A DNA stretch of 64,000 nt from Gaeumannomyces sp. JS-464 (Eukaryota; Ascomycota; Sordariomycetes; Magnaporthales; Magnaporthaceae), in the NCBI GenBank assembly GCA_002197995.1, contig NGZR01000001.1, forward strand, positions 7,812,001 to 7,876,000, given 5' to 3'. Every line of letters starts with the position of its first letter. Positions within the stretch are counted from its first letter, which is position 1. Of this stretch, positions 24,501 through 36,546 are shown one piece after another. Below the pieces are notes generated by a model. That model saw nothing but the letters and a program-made list of their open reading frames with translations, searched no databases and was not told the origin of the DNA. The position numbers and the translations under genes are program-made.

Positions 24501-24835
24501 AGCCACCAGTCCAGGATGTAGATGCTCTCTCGAGCCTCTAAGCAGTCTATTTAGCACCGCAGCCACCATCCCATGACTCCCCCGGGCCAGGATGACTGCA
24601 GCCAAGGGAACTCACGTTCGAGGGCCTCCGAAACGGCCCAGAAATAACTGGCGCCGTCGACGTACCATTTCGGCACGCCACTGGTCTGCGGAGCAAACGA
24701 GTGGTGGCGGTTTTCGCGGTGCTCGACGGGGTGCGAATCGTCACAGCCTTCAGTAGCAGTATGCGAGTGATCTTTGTGCTCGTGGCCCAGGAGGCGATCG
24801 ACCTTGTCCTCCAGCTTGTGCAAGAGATGGTCCAT
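21547..24835 (-). CDS. Phospholipase D (two HKD motifs), ten exons
   Basis: Minus-strand exons are 24616-24835, 24365-24537, 24278-24288 (11 nt), 23930-24197, 23832-23855 (24 nt), 23639-23758, 23473-23572, 23133-23378, 22458-23056 and 21547-22377. With three missing bases restored the protein is about 864 residues. HKD1 is [17 protein letters not shown] (His about 206, Lys 208, Asp 213). HKD2 is [19 protein letters not shown] (His about 627, Lys 629, Asp 634). ENQFF and [11 protein letters not shown] are further hallmarks. It hydrolyses phosphatidylcholine to phosphatidic acid at membranes. No PX or PH domain is seen ahead of the catalytic core, so this is the short filamentous-fungal type rather than full Spo14. 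Frame breaks: one base lost in the G run 24377-24380 (KEVPQALT), one between 22977 and 22978 (NANHFVYI), and one in TTT 22960-22962 (IENQFF). Splice joins were set by restoring conserved protein across each border. Confidence 0.9.
23406..23427. repeat. GGTACCTAGGTACCTAGG palindromic repeat in a phospholipase D intron
   Basis: Two overlapping copies of the palindrome ACCTAGGT lie in the intron between exons 7 and 8. The same motif recurs in non-coding DNA elsewhere in the window. Confidence 0.8.
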
Positions 24836-27800
24836 GGCGGGCGACGGCTGCGCAGACGAGGATGCCAGAGCTGATGTCAAGTCACGTCCAAGCCGAAGCG
24901 ACAAAATCACGTCACGGACGTTACCAAGGATAACCAAAACGTGCGCTTCTTTGCAGGAGGGCTGTGTCTGACAGACTGAGACGGCAGGTGCCAAGTGCTA
25001 CCACAGCCCAAGAGCTGCTCGGGTGGAGCTGGAGCTGCTTGGTGGAGGCTGGTGTCAAGGAGGGGTAAAGATGTCGTGAGCTGAGGAGAGAGAATTTTCG
25101 CGTTTGAAGAACGCAGACAAAAGGGGAGAAGTGACGGGAGACGGTAGGAAATATCGGTGAGATAGGTAGTAATAGCCAAGCTCAGGGCGGCGGTCGAGCT
25201 GAATTCAATGCGTGACGAAACGCTCGTTCAAGAATCCACCCGCAGAGGTGAGCAATCGTGAATCCAATTCCGACGAGCTGTGATGGAGGGGATGGAACTC
25301 GGACCTTGATTCAGGGTCAAGAAGCGAGCAGGCGGGGAGCATGAAACAGGAATTTTGGCACATCACCTGCATGACTCCAGGGGTTACGGCTGGTGTTCTT
25401 TCAGGGCATGAATGCATGTGGCAGCCACATGCAGCTCTCAAGGCACTCAGCTTCACCCCCTCCTCCTCCAGCCCAGATTCTCAAGACGGGGGACGGGGTA
25501 TGCTAGTGAGACCGGCACCAACTGGCTGGATTGGGCGATGGCGTCACCGCACAGGCGTGGAGCCAGCCAGTCGACATTGCACGGTGATTGATTGCTTCTG
25601 TGTAGCGTATCCAGTTGGCATCCTTTGCGCAGGGTAGAGAGCGAGTACCTATGAATGAACACATGTCAGTGTCCATGTGTTGCTCATTCAAAATCCCAAC
25701 TACAGTATTGCATGGCCGCCTCTCTGACGCAGGCTCAACTCCGGTATGCATGCTGTCTAACACGGAAAAGGTCGGAATTTTACGCGTCGATATGATGGTA
25801 CCGTGTTTGTGCGCCCCGCCGGGTAATAGCTGCCAGGTCAGACCATGCATTCAAGCCGAGATGACAGCCCGGCGAGTGTGGTTTCCATCGGGTGAGGCGT
25901 CCCCAACAGACTCGCCCGATAGTCGGGACAAGAAGCAAAAGACCTAAATCGGACTTCAATTTCGGGATTGTGAAACATTGAAGGCAAAGCGAGCGGCGCC
26001 TTGATGATACCCCATTATTTCAAGTCACTAACACTCAATGACTGTGCCCGCATGGTGCTTCCAGCTGTCCAACAATCCTGGTCGCTTGTGAGTGCTGACC
26101 GCTTAGGCCTTCCTGTTTGGAGGCTCCGAGGTCGGCCGTTGAGTGCCCTTTCGAGCCCTATCCCGAGTGAGGTGCCATGCCATGTAAGTTGTCGGACGTC
26201 GCACCTGAGCGGCGAGGAGAGCGGCATTCGTATCAACGGCGGCGCTATGCCGGCCCCGACCCTCTGGGCACTGCGTCTGGCCGCTAGCTCCATGACAGCT
26301 CCCATCTTCACTAAACGCCTATGCTGTGGAATAAGAGCACCCATCATCGGGATGATGCTTCGTTCAGAGCTGACGACGAGATGACGGCCCAACGGGCGTG
26401 AGCATATTACATACGGCTGTAGCCATATACAGCCGTCAGGGTGATGACACAAGACTGCCCGTCGGGAAATACAGGGACAGCACGCACTATTCCGTGCGTA
26501 GGCCTATCCGGCACCTTCCGTACTAAGGAGAGAGACATCCCGCAGCTCGGGATACTACCCGGGTCGCACGACCCACCCTGGACGTTGTCGGCCGCTGTGC
26601 TGCGTGGCAACAAGCCCCCTTACCCGTCCAAGGGACTAGCACCCCGAGGTGGTGTGTGCGCCTCGGCTGGCGATGCTATCGAGCGTTGTCCGCAGCCACG
26701 TGATCAGAAAGGACGGACGTCGTCGAGGACGCAAGGCTGAAAAGAACTGGAGGGCTACGACGGACGTCGTCAGAAGAAGAAAGTGGGTATACGCCCACAA
26801 GCCAGGTCCAGGGCCTCAAGTCGACGTCTGCCAAGCGTTGGCGCGGAGAGTCCGGCAACGTGGCTCACGAGGGCCGGCTGCGTGCAGAGCGCAGCCAGGG
26901 ATACAGGCACGCGTACGGCTCTCGGAGCTGCGGCCAAGCGCATGGCCAGATTGCCATGACAATCGGTTCCTGGCATCCCTGCCCAGCCATCATCGGGGCA
27001 TTGGCAGGTGGGGATGACGTTTGGGCGGATGCCCGGCACCCTTCAATGGCCAAGGCAGCCAGACGTCTTATCGAAGCCGGCCAAGCCAAGCCGGGTTCGC
27101 AGCCATGTCGCCCGGCAAGTACCCTCCCGAGGGTGCATTCTTCAATCTCCGATCCATGCAGCTGTCCCAGGGGGCGAGGGAGAGCAAAAGCTGTCAATCC
27201 TAGCGGCGTGGAGGGCTGTACCGGAGTGGGACAGGAAAACGGTGGGTGTCGAGGCCAGGAAGGATTGAGGGGTGATGTCGAAAATTCAACGAGAGGAAAA
27301 AGTTTGTGGATGCCAGGTGATGTGTCCGAGGGCAGCTCGAGGTACTGAGAAGTACCGGTGGTGTGGACCGCTGTGTGAAAACAGGTGGTGTCGAGGCTTT
27401 TGATTGGGCGTATCTGCAAGGGAGACCCGCCGTGTACATGTCCATGTACATGTCCCGTCTGGTACCCGAGCCGACGGCGAAGCATGTCCGGTTGCCGGCT
27501 CATTGAAGACCGCAACGCAAGCCCGGCAAGCATCGCATGCCCCCAGCAGCCATATTACCCTTTCCAGAGCTCACCGAGCGACAGCCCGTGACCGTCGACA
27601 GGCAAATTTCTATCCAGAGGAGTGACCACCGCACCTCCCGCTTTCAGCCTTAAAAGACGCAGGAACCCCGTCTTTATTTTCGGGTCAGAGTAGTTTGGCC
27701 AAGCGACCCCTCCAATAACCGTTTTCCGAAAGCCTCCACTTTGACGGGCGCTGTTTTGGAAAGCTCGGCCAGCCAACCACCAACCAAACCGTCCCATCCA

Positions 27801-28801
27801 TTGCATCCTGCACGAGAGCTCCTGTTATCACCCTGCTACCCTACCTAGCCAAGCCTGGAAAGAAAGTGTGCGAGAAAAGGGGGTAGGGGACAGAGGAAGG
27901 GGAAAGAAAAAGTTTGACGGCATCGCAGCATCCTGTTGGGACCTTCTGGGGGCGGCGACAACCCAATTGACTTCTGGTTTATCCTGCATTCCCTTTTTGG
28001 GAGTCAGTCCTTGGTCAGGATTTTCACTCAATGGTCTTCGCATGGAATGTACGTCCTATCATCCATCCCCTTGTGTCGCCGTTCAGCTATATAATAGGCT
28101 TTTTTTTTTCGTTACTTTTTTCCTTTACTTTTTGCTCCCTTCCCCCATTCGACATCCTTCCCCGTCCCCCGTCGTCACGCAAGCAAAATAGCGCTCGGGA
28201 TTAAGGAGCGTGGACGAGAGCCGAAGCAGCCCGGACAAACCGGGTTGAGCCGCGCAAGCAAGTCACATCTCATTGTGCATTTCCTACTGGTCCCATCCCT
28301 GTCACCCTTCTATCTCTCTGGCCTATGTTTGCCTTCTCGGGGGGCCCCGTGATAGTGGCGGCGGCCAGCTTAGCTCAATGGCTCGAGGCCTGCGAGATTT
28401 GCGGACCCGGAACGGCACGGTTCTGTTCTGGGATTCGGTCATGAGCACATTGGCATTGGCGGCACACACGCCGCGCCAAGGTGTCCTACTGGCCGTAAAG
28501 GCTGCGCTGATAGGACCGAGAAACCCTGAAAGACGGTAGCCAGAGCAAGAGCGAGAGCGGGAGAAAAAAAAAAAAAAGAAAGAAAAAAAAAAGAAATGAC
28601 ACTAAAATACCTATATAAAACAAGAAAAAGCACCACTGTCATTTCCGAGGAAGGAATAAAAACACGAACAACATGCTAAAACAACAGGGTGGAATACAGA
28701 GATAATCCCAGCAAAATACCCCCAACACCTGAGAAAGGACAGCACCTTGGCCTATCGGCTTGTTTCATAACGCTGATACGATGGTGCCAGCAGCCAATCC
28801 A
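24836..28801. other. 4-kb intergenic region without a supported gene
   Basis: This divergent space between phospholipase D (-) and the acetyltransferase (+) contains open frames on both strands, including one of 222 codons at 26865-27533 (-). They overlap each other and show no domain. Near 28085-28140 it is T-rich, and near 28563-28595 A-rich. The intervening 26640-27540 part is GC-rich with few stops in any frame, which explains the long frames without requiring a gene. Confidence 0.5.
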
Positions 28802-29504
28802 ATGGCACAACCACCGATATACGTCTTCTCGGCCGCCCTGCACTCGCACCTGGTGCCCTACCTGGCGGCGCTGCACGGGACCTGCATCACGCAGGACCAC
28901 ATGACGGGCGCGTTCCTGCCGCCCCTGAACCACGAGAAGCTGCTGGCCTGGTGGAAGGAGCGCATCGCCGACACGGGCGCGGGCGGCTCGCCATCCTCTT
29001 CCTCCTCGACGAGTCCGAGCCCGGCACCCGCGCAAAGGGGTCCGAGCTCGTCGGCGCCGCCCTGCTGTCGCTCCCGGCCTCGGAGACCAGCCCCTTCCGC
29101 GCCCAGGTCGAGTCGCTGCTCGTCAGCCCCAGGTATCGCCGCCGCGGCAAGGCGAGGCAGCTGATGAACGGGGTGCACGCCGAGGCCATCAAGAGGAACA
29201 AGACGTTGCTCGTACGTCCAATCCCCCCTGTCATCTTCTACTGTTGTCTTTATCCCTGTCGCACCCTTTGCGGGCATGCTGAGAGCATGGGGAAGGAAAA
29301 AAACAAAACACGCAACCATGGCACGAACCTTGCTAACACCGTAGGCTTCCCCAGACCGCCGAGGCTGAGTCCGGGAGCGCCGGCGAGACGGTCCTAAAGA
29401 AGCTCGGCTATACCGAGGTCGGCCGCGTGCCCAACTACTCCTTCAGCCCTGCCGACTTGAAAAAGAGGGATCAGACGATCCTATACATGGAGCTTGTCGG
29501 CTGA
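28802..29504 (+). CDS. GNAT-family N-acetyltransferase
   Basis: Exons are 28802-29211 and 29355-29504 (GTACGT..CAG). With one base restored the protein has about 186 residues. ATG 28802 (MAQPPIYVFSAALHSH) is chosen over the in-frame ATGs at 28781 and 28760 because the conserved-looking part begins there. The acetyl-CoA-binding core is VESLLVSPRYRRRGKARQLM, with the RxxGxA turn. The fold's last part is TVLKKLGYTEVGRVPNYS, a typical GNAT end. Near 28975-28977 the frame shifts: as written it reads ADTGAGGSPSSS, and one more G gives ADTGRGRLAILFLLDES, which runs on into the core strand. The substrate cannot be told, though small-molecule acetyltransferases of this size are common in fungi. It is convergent with SEC62. 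Confidence 0.82.
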
Positions 29505-30672
29505 GGGGTGGTGTCCGAGGCGAGGATTGAGGGAAAGACAAAAGAAAAAAAAAAAAAAAACGCAGGCGTGGTGGGTAGAGGCGACAAGGTAGATCACAAC
29601 GGTATCCGCTTTCACGAGCGGCGCGCGGCGTATGCTTTGGGGTCTGCCTTTTTTCTTGGATCTTTTTTTTTTTTTTTTCGCTTTTTTTTTCCCCGATTTT
29701 ATTGTCTTCATCAGCCAATCACCCCCCTAATGGGGTGATCGCTCGAAGCCGCAAAAAAAGAAAGCTGGGTTGATGTTTATTTGGTGAAAAGGGTGGTTCG
29801 GCCACGAAAATCCAGGTGCGACGGTTGTTCGTGCATACCTTCAGATACTTGCACGTCGGCGTGTGGATTGGCGCCTCAAGGGGTTGCGAAGGATCTCTTT
29901 TCTTGATATTCTTCTTCTTCCCCTCTTATCCTTCTGTCTCTTAAAGTAGTTGCCGGCCCGGCAATGTATGTAGATGTATCAACGATATTCGCGACGGGAG
30001 GGGCGGTACCTCTGTGACGTTAGTGATAGCCAGCGTAAGGATGTCAACAACCTCACTCCAAAGGCACCGAACGGCTTGTGCCATGAGACTCAGCAGATTG
30101 CGCGACCCTTGTTCGGCCTGTTGCGGATTACATGGAAATTTGGAGAAAGGATTATTTATAGGGTCGGCACTTATATCATGAAAGAAGCCTCTCGGATCTT
30201 TTCACACGCTCTCGAGGTGGCGAGCCGGCTTATGCAGGAACCCGTGACCACAAGCGGCCCAAAAAGCGGCCGCCCCCTCGGATGCATAGCCACGTCACTC
30301 CAAACTGACATGTCGATCGCTTGGTAGAACAGTAGTCACGAGGGAGATGGAGGGGGTAGGCGTTGGTCGTCAGGAATAATGAACCGAGCCTTTCCCATTT
30401 TGTGATTAGATAATCGGTAAACATGTTGTACAGTCAGTCGTCCCATATCCGCCGGTAATCTAATATGTGTAGAATGAAGAGCGCTTGATGATGAGAGTCG
30501 TTTGGCGACGGTGTGTCTTCGTAGACAGTAAGACAAATGGTAACCCCCAACACACACCCCCTCTTCCCGAAACCAGAGGTGAGGCCAGTACCGTTACCGC
30601 GGACAACCAAAACTCCCTGAAAGCCTTTGACGACCACCGATGGCGAAGCAAACTAAAGATAAGACACGACGA
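29505..30672. other. Convergent 3' region with A and T tracts
   Basis: Untranslated ends of the acetyltransferase (+) and SEC62 (-). There is an A run at about 29545-29560 and T runs at 29664-29690. No gene is supported. Confidence 0.6.
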
Positions 30673-32051
30673 TCACTCGTCTTCCAGCTCGTCCACACTC
30701 GGGGCAACATAGCCGCCGCGCCTCTCTACAGGGCTGGTAGCAACCTGCGTCTCAGTCGCGGTGGTGGTGGCCGTGGCGGGCATTGGCTGCCCGGTGGAGG
30801 TCGCGAAGGCGGCCTGGGCCTTTGAGGAGGGCGCTGCGCTGGACTTGGACTTCTTCTTCTTCTTGGCGGTCTAAGCATGAGAGGAAAACCCGCATCAGCA
30901 AATTGCACAAGGAGTACGTTATGGTATCGGGGAATGGAGGGGAGAGCGTACCTCGTGCCAAGCCCAGACCGGCTTGAAGCTGTCGACGAAGCTGACATCC
31001 TCCCAGAGGTTGGGGAACAGCCAGAGACCGGGAGAAAGGATGAAGTAGGTGATGCAGAAGAGGATGACGCGGAAGATGGCCATGAGGAAGAATAGGCCGA
31101 GCAGCATGAGGAACCCCCAGCTAAGGTAGTACACGCCCTGGCGCATCTTCAGAGGCCAGAGCGGGTACAGCACGATGGCAAAGATGATGACGAGGGCGAG
31201 GGCGGCGTAGACCTTGCGCATGAGCTGGCTACCCTCCCAGAGCCATACGTAGTACATGTCGTCACCGGCCTCCTGCTGTGGCTCAATGCGGACGGTCCAA
31301 AGGCCCTTGACGCGCTTCCCCTTCTTAGGTGGGTGGTCGTGGCCCTCGTGCTCGTCCGCCTTTTGCAGCGCAGCGCCAGCATCGACAGCGGTAGCAGCTT
31401 GAAAACAGTTCCTCGAGGGACGCGCGGTCCGTCACTTCGGGCAGTGCGGGGGTCTTGGCCCGCGCCTTCTCGTATGCCGGCGACTGGATGGCGCGGAGGG
31501 CGCGCTTGACTGCAGGCGAGGGGGTGCGGGGTTAGCATCCAGGTCTATGTGGGAAGGCCGATGCAAGCGCGCTCTCGTAGGCGAGAGGACGGCTCGTGGG
31601 CGGGTTGCGTACCTCGGAACATGTCCTTGCGCTCGCCGTTCAAGATACAGGTTCGCGGCTTGAGGTCTTGGCTGCGGAGGAAGGCCGCCAGCGCGAGCGC
31701 GACCGGGTTGGGAGGACCTGGCTGTATGGGCTGGGGCTGACCCTGCTGGGGAGGGCCATGCGAGTGGCTATGCCCGTGGTCGTGGTCGTGATCATGATCG
31801 TGTCCGTGATCATGGTCGTGATCGTGGCCGTGATCGTGGTCATGATCGTGGCCGTGGCCTTGTTGCTGCTGCATCTGTGCTTGCCTCATCCTCTCCATCT
31901 GCTGCTTCTTGATGTGTTCGATGAATTCCGGAACCGTCATTCCAGCCCTCTGTGCATCCATGGCGATCTGGCGCTGCATGGCAGCAATCTGTTCGGGGGA
32001 CGGCATCTGCATCCCTGGGGGGAGCATGCCCGGTGGGGGTTGCTCGGCCAT
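30673..32051 (-). CDS. SEC62: Sec62, subunit of the ER post-translational translocon
   Basis: Minus-strand exons are 31613-32051, 30952-31509 and 30673-30870 (GTACGC..CAG, GTACGC..TAG). With two bases restored the protein has 398 residues. The N-terminal cytosolic domain has a Met/Gln-rich start and then a His-Asp tract (about residues 65-100). Conserved Sec62 blocks follow: DLKPRTCILNGERKDMF and RVKGLWTVRIEPQQ. Then come two membrane spans (VYAALALVIIFAIVLYPLWP and YYLSWGFLMLLGLFFLMAIF) and a basic Lys-rich C-terminal tail ending DELEDE. From family knowledge Sec62 joins Sec61, Sec63, Sec71 and Sec72 for signal-recognition-particle-independent import. Frame breaks: in the A run at 31402-31405 (LEELFKLLPLSMLALR resumes) and near 31361-31370 (QKADEHEGHDHPPKKGK resumes). 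The interruption is confined to these two bases. Confidence 0.93.
31765..31865 (-). repeat. His-Asp dipeptide tract in Sec62
   Basis: Degenerate repeats of a GTGGTCATGATC-like hexamer encode (HD)n blocks broken by Gly: HDHDHDHGHDHDHDHG, then HDHDHDHDHGHSHSHG. It lies in the N-terminal cytosolic domain of Sec62. Confidence 0.85.
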
Positions 32052-34891
32052 CGCTGTTTGGCACTGATGTCGTCGAGGCTGTCGATAAGGGGCGAGCAGG
32101 GTCTGATTGTGTAAAGTGCCACTGGTACAGGTTTAGTGGGATGTTGGAAAGGAAGAGAGGAGTTAACAGGTGTGCGTTCGTTTTGTTGCTGTCAGATGGA
32201 GACACCCTCCAAAAAATGTCAGAAAGGCCAGTTTGATAGAGCAAGCTGTTCACATCGACCCAAATCAGACACGGTGGCTAAGCCTTGCTAGGTTCAATCG
32301 GTTGCCGGATGGGTTAGTGGGGCGCCGCCCAAATGTGGCGGTGCGGTCGCATCGGCGCCCGCAGATTTGAAACCATGCTGAGAACCAGACAGCCATCCAG
32401 CCGTTGACGACGGCGTCCTAAATATAGAATTTTCGGGCGACGTCGACGGCGCTGACCTCTAGCAAGCTTGGAACAAGGCAATCGACTAAAAGGGCATTTT
32501 TGTTTCCTCGATGAACATGACCTGAACGAACCTCCCTCAGCCTGATGATATTCCCGCTTGACTGTAAAACCGGACCGAAGCATTGGTGATTGAGCCAGAA
32601 CGAACCGATGAGTTACAAAGAGCGGCAGGAAGGATGCGCAGTGCTCTTAGTGCACACAGAGACATATCTGGAAGAGTAGATCTGCAGGTAGGACTTACCT
32701 TCCTTTACATGATATTGTCTGTTACTATTGTCTGTATGTGACATTGATTTCCTTGGGCATCTCCTGTTCCTGTTCTTGTTCCTGTTCCATATCCCATGGA
32801 GGGAGCAAGCTCCCGAACGTTACGTTACTAGCCACGAGTTAGTGGCATGGCTCGTACACGTAGCCTTCCTTGGGAATGCGGCGCCGCGATACGGACCTCA
32901 CTTCCATGACAACTAGGCTTCCTCGTATCGCCGCCACTCGGCTCAATGCACAAATCCCCGAGACATTTACGTCTAGCGTTGTATCCGATTTTGTCAGTGA
33001 ACACAGGCGGCTGTGGGTAGGTGGGCAGGTTCCGAGCTCGGCTGGTTCAGGCAAGGCCATGATGGATAGCAGAATCTGCACCATGTACCTGGTGCATAAT
33101 GTGCCTACGGCGCGATGCTGAATGGGTCCGAATTCGTCACTGCCTGTGTCCGAAAGCCTATTACGGCCTTAGACTGCGGCGGCCTCCGCTCGCTCCCCGC
33201 ACGTGCCGGGCGAAAAAAGAATCCACTATCACAACCCGACATGATGCATGCCGGCGTCGACCACTCCCTTGCCCGCGCTTCGTTTCCACCAAACAAAACA
33301 AGGAAACGACACAGCTGGGAGCGACGACGCGGCAGCTTGCCGTATCCTGTCCCCGCGCGACGGGTGCTGGTTCCACGAACGGATGCCTTGATGTCCGACC
33401 TCTGTCCACGAAAACAGCGAGAGGGGCGCTGTCGGCAGGCTCCCGGCGTCCAGAGCAGAGGCAGGCACTGACACGACGCCAGCCACCGCCTCCGAAATGG
33501 GGAGCGGGCGGGAAGGAGGGAGGGGGGCCGGAGGCAAATGGGGCGGCGGAATGCAGGTTTAATGGCGTGCGAGAATCGGGCGCGTCGTCTGGAATGCACC
33601 TGCTGTAGCAGGCCTCCATTCCTGTGGCCCAGCCAGATTTGAGCAGAAGCAGCGTGCAGTCTTGACTGCCAGACTTTTGACTATTGGGCGCGATTTGCGC
33701 TCAGCTCTGATTCGGCCGCTGTCGACGGCCCCAAACGCCTGTTTCACCAGAAAGCCGTCGCAGCCTTCCAAACACGACAGGGGCGGGTCTGCCCGACGCT
33801 CGACTTGTTTGTTTGTTTGTTTTCCTTTCTGTTTTTTTTCGTGCGGCTCTTGTTATTTTTTTTTTCTTTTTTTTTTTTCTTTCTTTGTTCGTGTTTTGGC
33901 GAATTCGCCATCGGGCTCGCTGCTTTGCCTCCATGACCCCGCCCCGCCCCCCTTTTTCCGAATGTTCAGTGGCCGTGTTGATGTTTGTCTTGCCCGTCAC
34001 GGGTGGACACATCGTTCAAACAGGGCAAGCGCGTCTCCAGGCTCCGTCATTCCAGAATCAAGGGATCCAGCTGCGCGAATGGACAGGCCAATCTCGACGG
34101 CCCACGAGACCCCCTCTCGGCGCAGTGGACGGCGGCGGCCTAGTGACCAAGGAATTCTAAGACATCGACTCGCTCTACGGCGGAGTTCATCTTACACTCT
34201 GATCTTTTAGTGGTGGGTCTGCCAATCTGGTGTGTAGCGCCAGCCATCCGAATCGTCACCGCACCCCCGGCCCCGTAAGCGCCGACTGGTTCACGTCAAG
34301 CCGCCGCTGGCCTATCAAATCGCGCCTCTGCAACCTCACCTTTCCCGCGCCCTTTCCCACGCCTCTGCTAGTCTCAGCGGCCTACCCGGCCCTCACACAC
34401 ACACGCACTCACACGCACTCGCACGCACACACGCTGCAGCTGGCTGCGCTGCGTCCACACACCCACCCCTTCCTCGCTTTGCCTGCCATCAGCTGGCGCG
34501 CGCCCGCGTTGTCTGTCAAATGTCAGGCTCCCAAATTCGGCCGGCCGGGGCGAGGCCCGCAGGAAATGACGAGATGGGATAAAGATATCCTTTCCCCTGA
34601 CCTGGAGACAAAGAAGCGGCCAGTCGCCCTTCCCAGGCCTGTCCTGGTTTTGTCCTGACGTTCAGACAAAGTCCTGTCTGTTGCTCTCGTTTTCGTTTTT
34701 TTCTTTTTTTTTGTTGTTTTAATTTGCTGTCTTCATTCGATGCGTTTCCCGCCATCCTTCGGCCATCCTCCTCGCCCTCTCACCATCCTCCCTAATCCAA
34801 CCTCCGCCGCTGGTCGCCGCTCTCTCTGTCTTTCTCGCCTTGCTCTCACAGTGGCCTCTCAGTGTCGGCATGAGGTGAGACTGTCGATATT
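32052..34891. other. 2.8-kb divergent intergenic region
   Basis: Shared upstream DNA of SEC62 (-) and the next gene (+). It has T/C-rich stretches near 33800-33890 and 34680-34730 and a CA-type repeat at 34393-34430. Open frames here have no recognisable protein features. Confidence 0.5.
34393..34430. repeat. Imperfect (CA)n microsatellite
   Basis: CACACACACGCACTCACACG-type dinucleotide repeat, probably in the promoter or leader of the gene at 34892. Confidence 0.8.
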
Positions 34892-36546
34892 ATGACTGTC
34901 TTCAGCGGAGCCCTTACAGAAGCCTACAACGCCTGGCTCGACTCGCTATCCTCTTGTTATGCGACCATAAGTCCTTGTCTCAACCGCCGCAACAAGGTCC
35001 CCTCCCGTCAACGTGAGTTGTGTCATGGTCCGTTGACGGATCGCGGATCCTGTGAGAACCCGGGCAGTCAAGTGCTAAGCCTCCGAGCAGTGCGGGAGAA
35101 GGATGAGTTCCTCGTCTATCGTGATCAGCCGGGCCTCACACCACCACCCACGCTTGGCCCCCTAACGGGCGCAATGGCAAGGGATGAGGCGTTCACCGAA
35201 CAGCGACCGGCTTCTGTCTGCAGAGGGAAAGGCAAGGGGAGGCGGAGCTTCTCAGTAACCAAGAGGTTCTGGTCATATGGGTCATTGTCATCGCGCAGAC
35301 CCAAAATATCAGCTCCATCCAACTTCCGCCACATCCATTCTGAGTCATTCCAGTTCCCACCGGCTTCCTGGCCGGGTCGCCGTCCCCGCTCGTTCCGCCC
35401 ACTCGAACTCAGCATATATGTCGACGACAACCTGTCTCCCATCCTCCTCATCTCGTCTCGGAGCAGGGCAACGTCTCCCCACCCGCGCCGGCTCACATGC
35501 ACAGCAGCAGCTTCGATTCCAACGGATCAACCCTGGCTCATCAGAGGAGTCTCTCCTCCCTGTCTTTCCACCTACCTCGAAGGCCTGTACCTCAGCAGGC
35601 CGGCTCGTCCTCCACACAGGACTCTGAGGATCCGGAGACTCCCCCAAGGATACCTCCGAGATCCCGCATGCGAGCTCGCTCATCGCCGGAGCAGGTTGAT
35701 AGGATGGTTGAAAGAGTCGCTAGCGCCATGCTGGAGAGGGATAGGTTACAGGCAGAGATCGAGTCGATCGTCGAGCGGCAAAGCATCTACATGAGCAGTC
35801 GCCCGTCAACTGCCTATGACATGCAAAGTAAGCTTTACTCACCCCATCGGCAGCACTGACCCGTCAACGCTAACGCATATGCAGACCTCGAGCCCATGCC
35901 CGAAATACCCGCACTGCCTGCTGCGGGGCGGCCATCTTTTGTTGAGCGGCTCAGCATCGAGCGAATCAGCACTGAGCGGCCTCGGACGGCTCCTCCCAAG
36001 GCCTTTGTGCAGGGTGCCGGTATCGAGAGTCCCATTTACGAAGTACCCGACGTATTCAATGTTCCGCATGTGCCGACGCAGCCGCGCTACTTCACCCCGC
36101 AGACCGAGACGATGCTGGAGAGGCAGCTGGCGCCACCACTCCCGCTCGTCCTGCGACCACCTCTCAGGAAGAAGAGGTCGTTCTCGAGGGTCTCGAACTG
36201 GCTCTTCCCCGCAGATGGCCCGGCGCAGCACCAGCGCGGCATTAGCTTCGACTCGGTCACCAACGCCCCCCTGCCAGTGACGGACAGGGATGGCTTCTAC
36301 ACGTGTATGGCGCCGGCCCGCCGCACCAGCTTCGAAACGATCTCGACCTCCTACTCTTGGGATACCCAGACGGAGGAACGGACGCAACCGACGACCATGT
36401 CGATCACCGACAGCCCTTCGGCTAAGGAGACCCGGGTGACGACGCCGACGGGGACACCCCGGCTGAACCGCATGCCCACCTTCGGCCGAACTTACAGCTA
36501 CGAGTCAAGACAACACAGACCGCAGAGCGTGGGTGTTGCCTTTTGA
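34892..36546 (+). CDS. Unrecognised conserved-looking fungal protein, three exons
   Basis: Exons are 34892-35012, 35091-35827 and 35885-36546 (GTGAGT..CAG and GTAAGC..CAG). The length becomes a multiple of three (about 506 residues) after adding one base near 35445, where SIYVDDNLSPIL joins PHLVSEQGNVSPPAPAH in the next frame. The start is MTVFSGALTEAYNAWLDSLS, then a Cys-containing stretch (SSCYATISPCLN). The middle is Ser/Pro/Arg-rich with short helical segments, including a likely coiled coil (MVERVASAMLERDRLQAEIE). The C-terminal third has RKKRSFSRVSNWLFPADGP and many Ser/Thr-Pro sites, so it is probably a phosphorylated, mostly disordered protein. There are no signal peptide, membrane span or catalytic motifs. 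I do not recognise a family. Reality is supported by matching splice sites and frame recovery. Confidence 0.72.

Noticed and set aside
26865..27533. 222-codon open frame (-)
   Set aside because: The whole 26640-27540 stretch has few stops in any frame. The translation is Pro/Ser/Cys-mixed without features, and a 162-codon frame lies opposite.
31596..32114. 172-codon hydrophobic frame (+) opposite SEC62
   Set aside because: The Val/Ile/Met-rich peptide is simply the reverse reading of the His-Asp repeat of Sec62.
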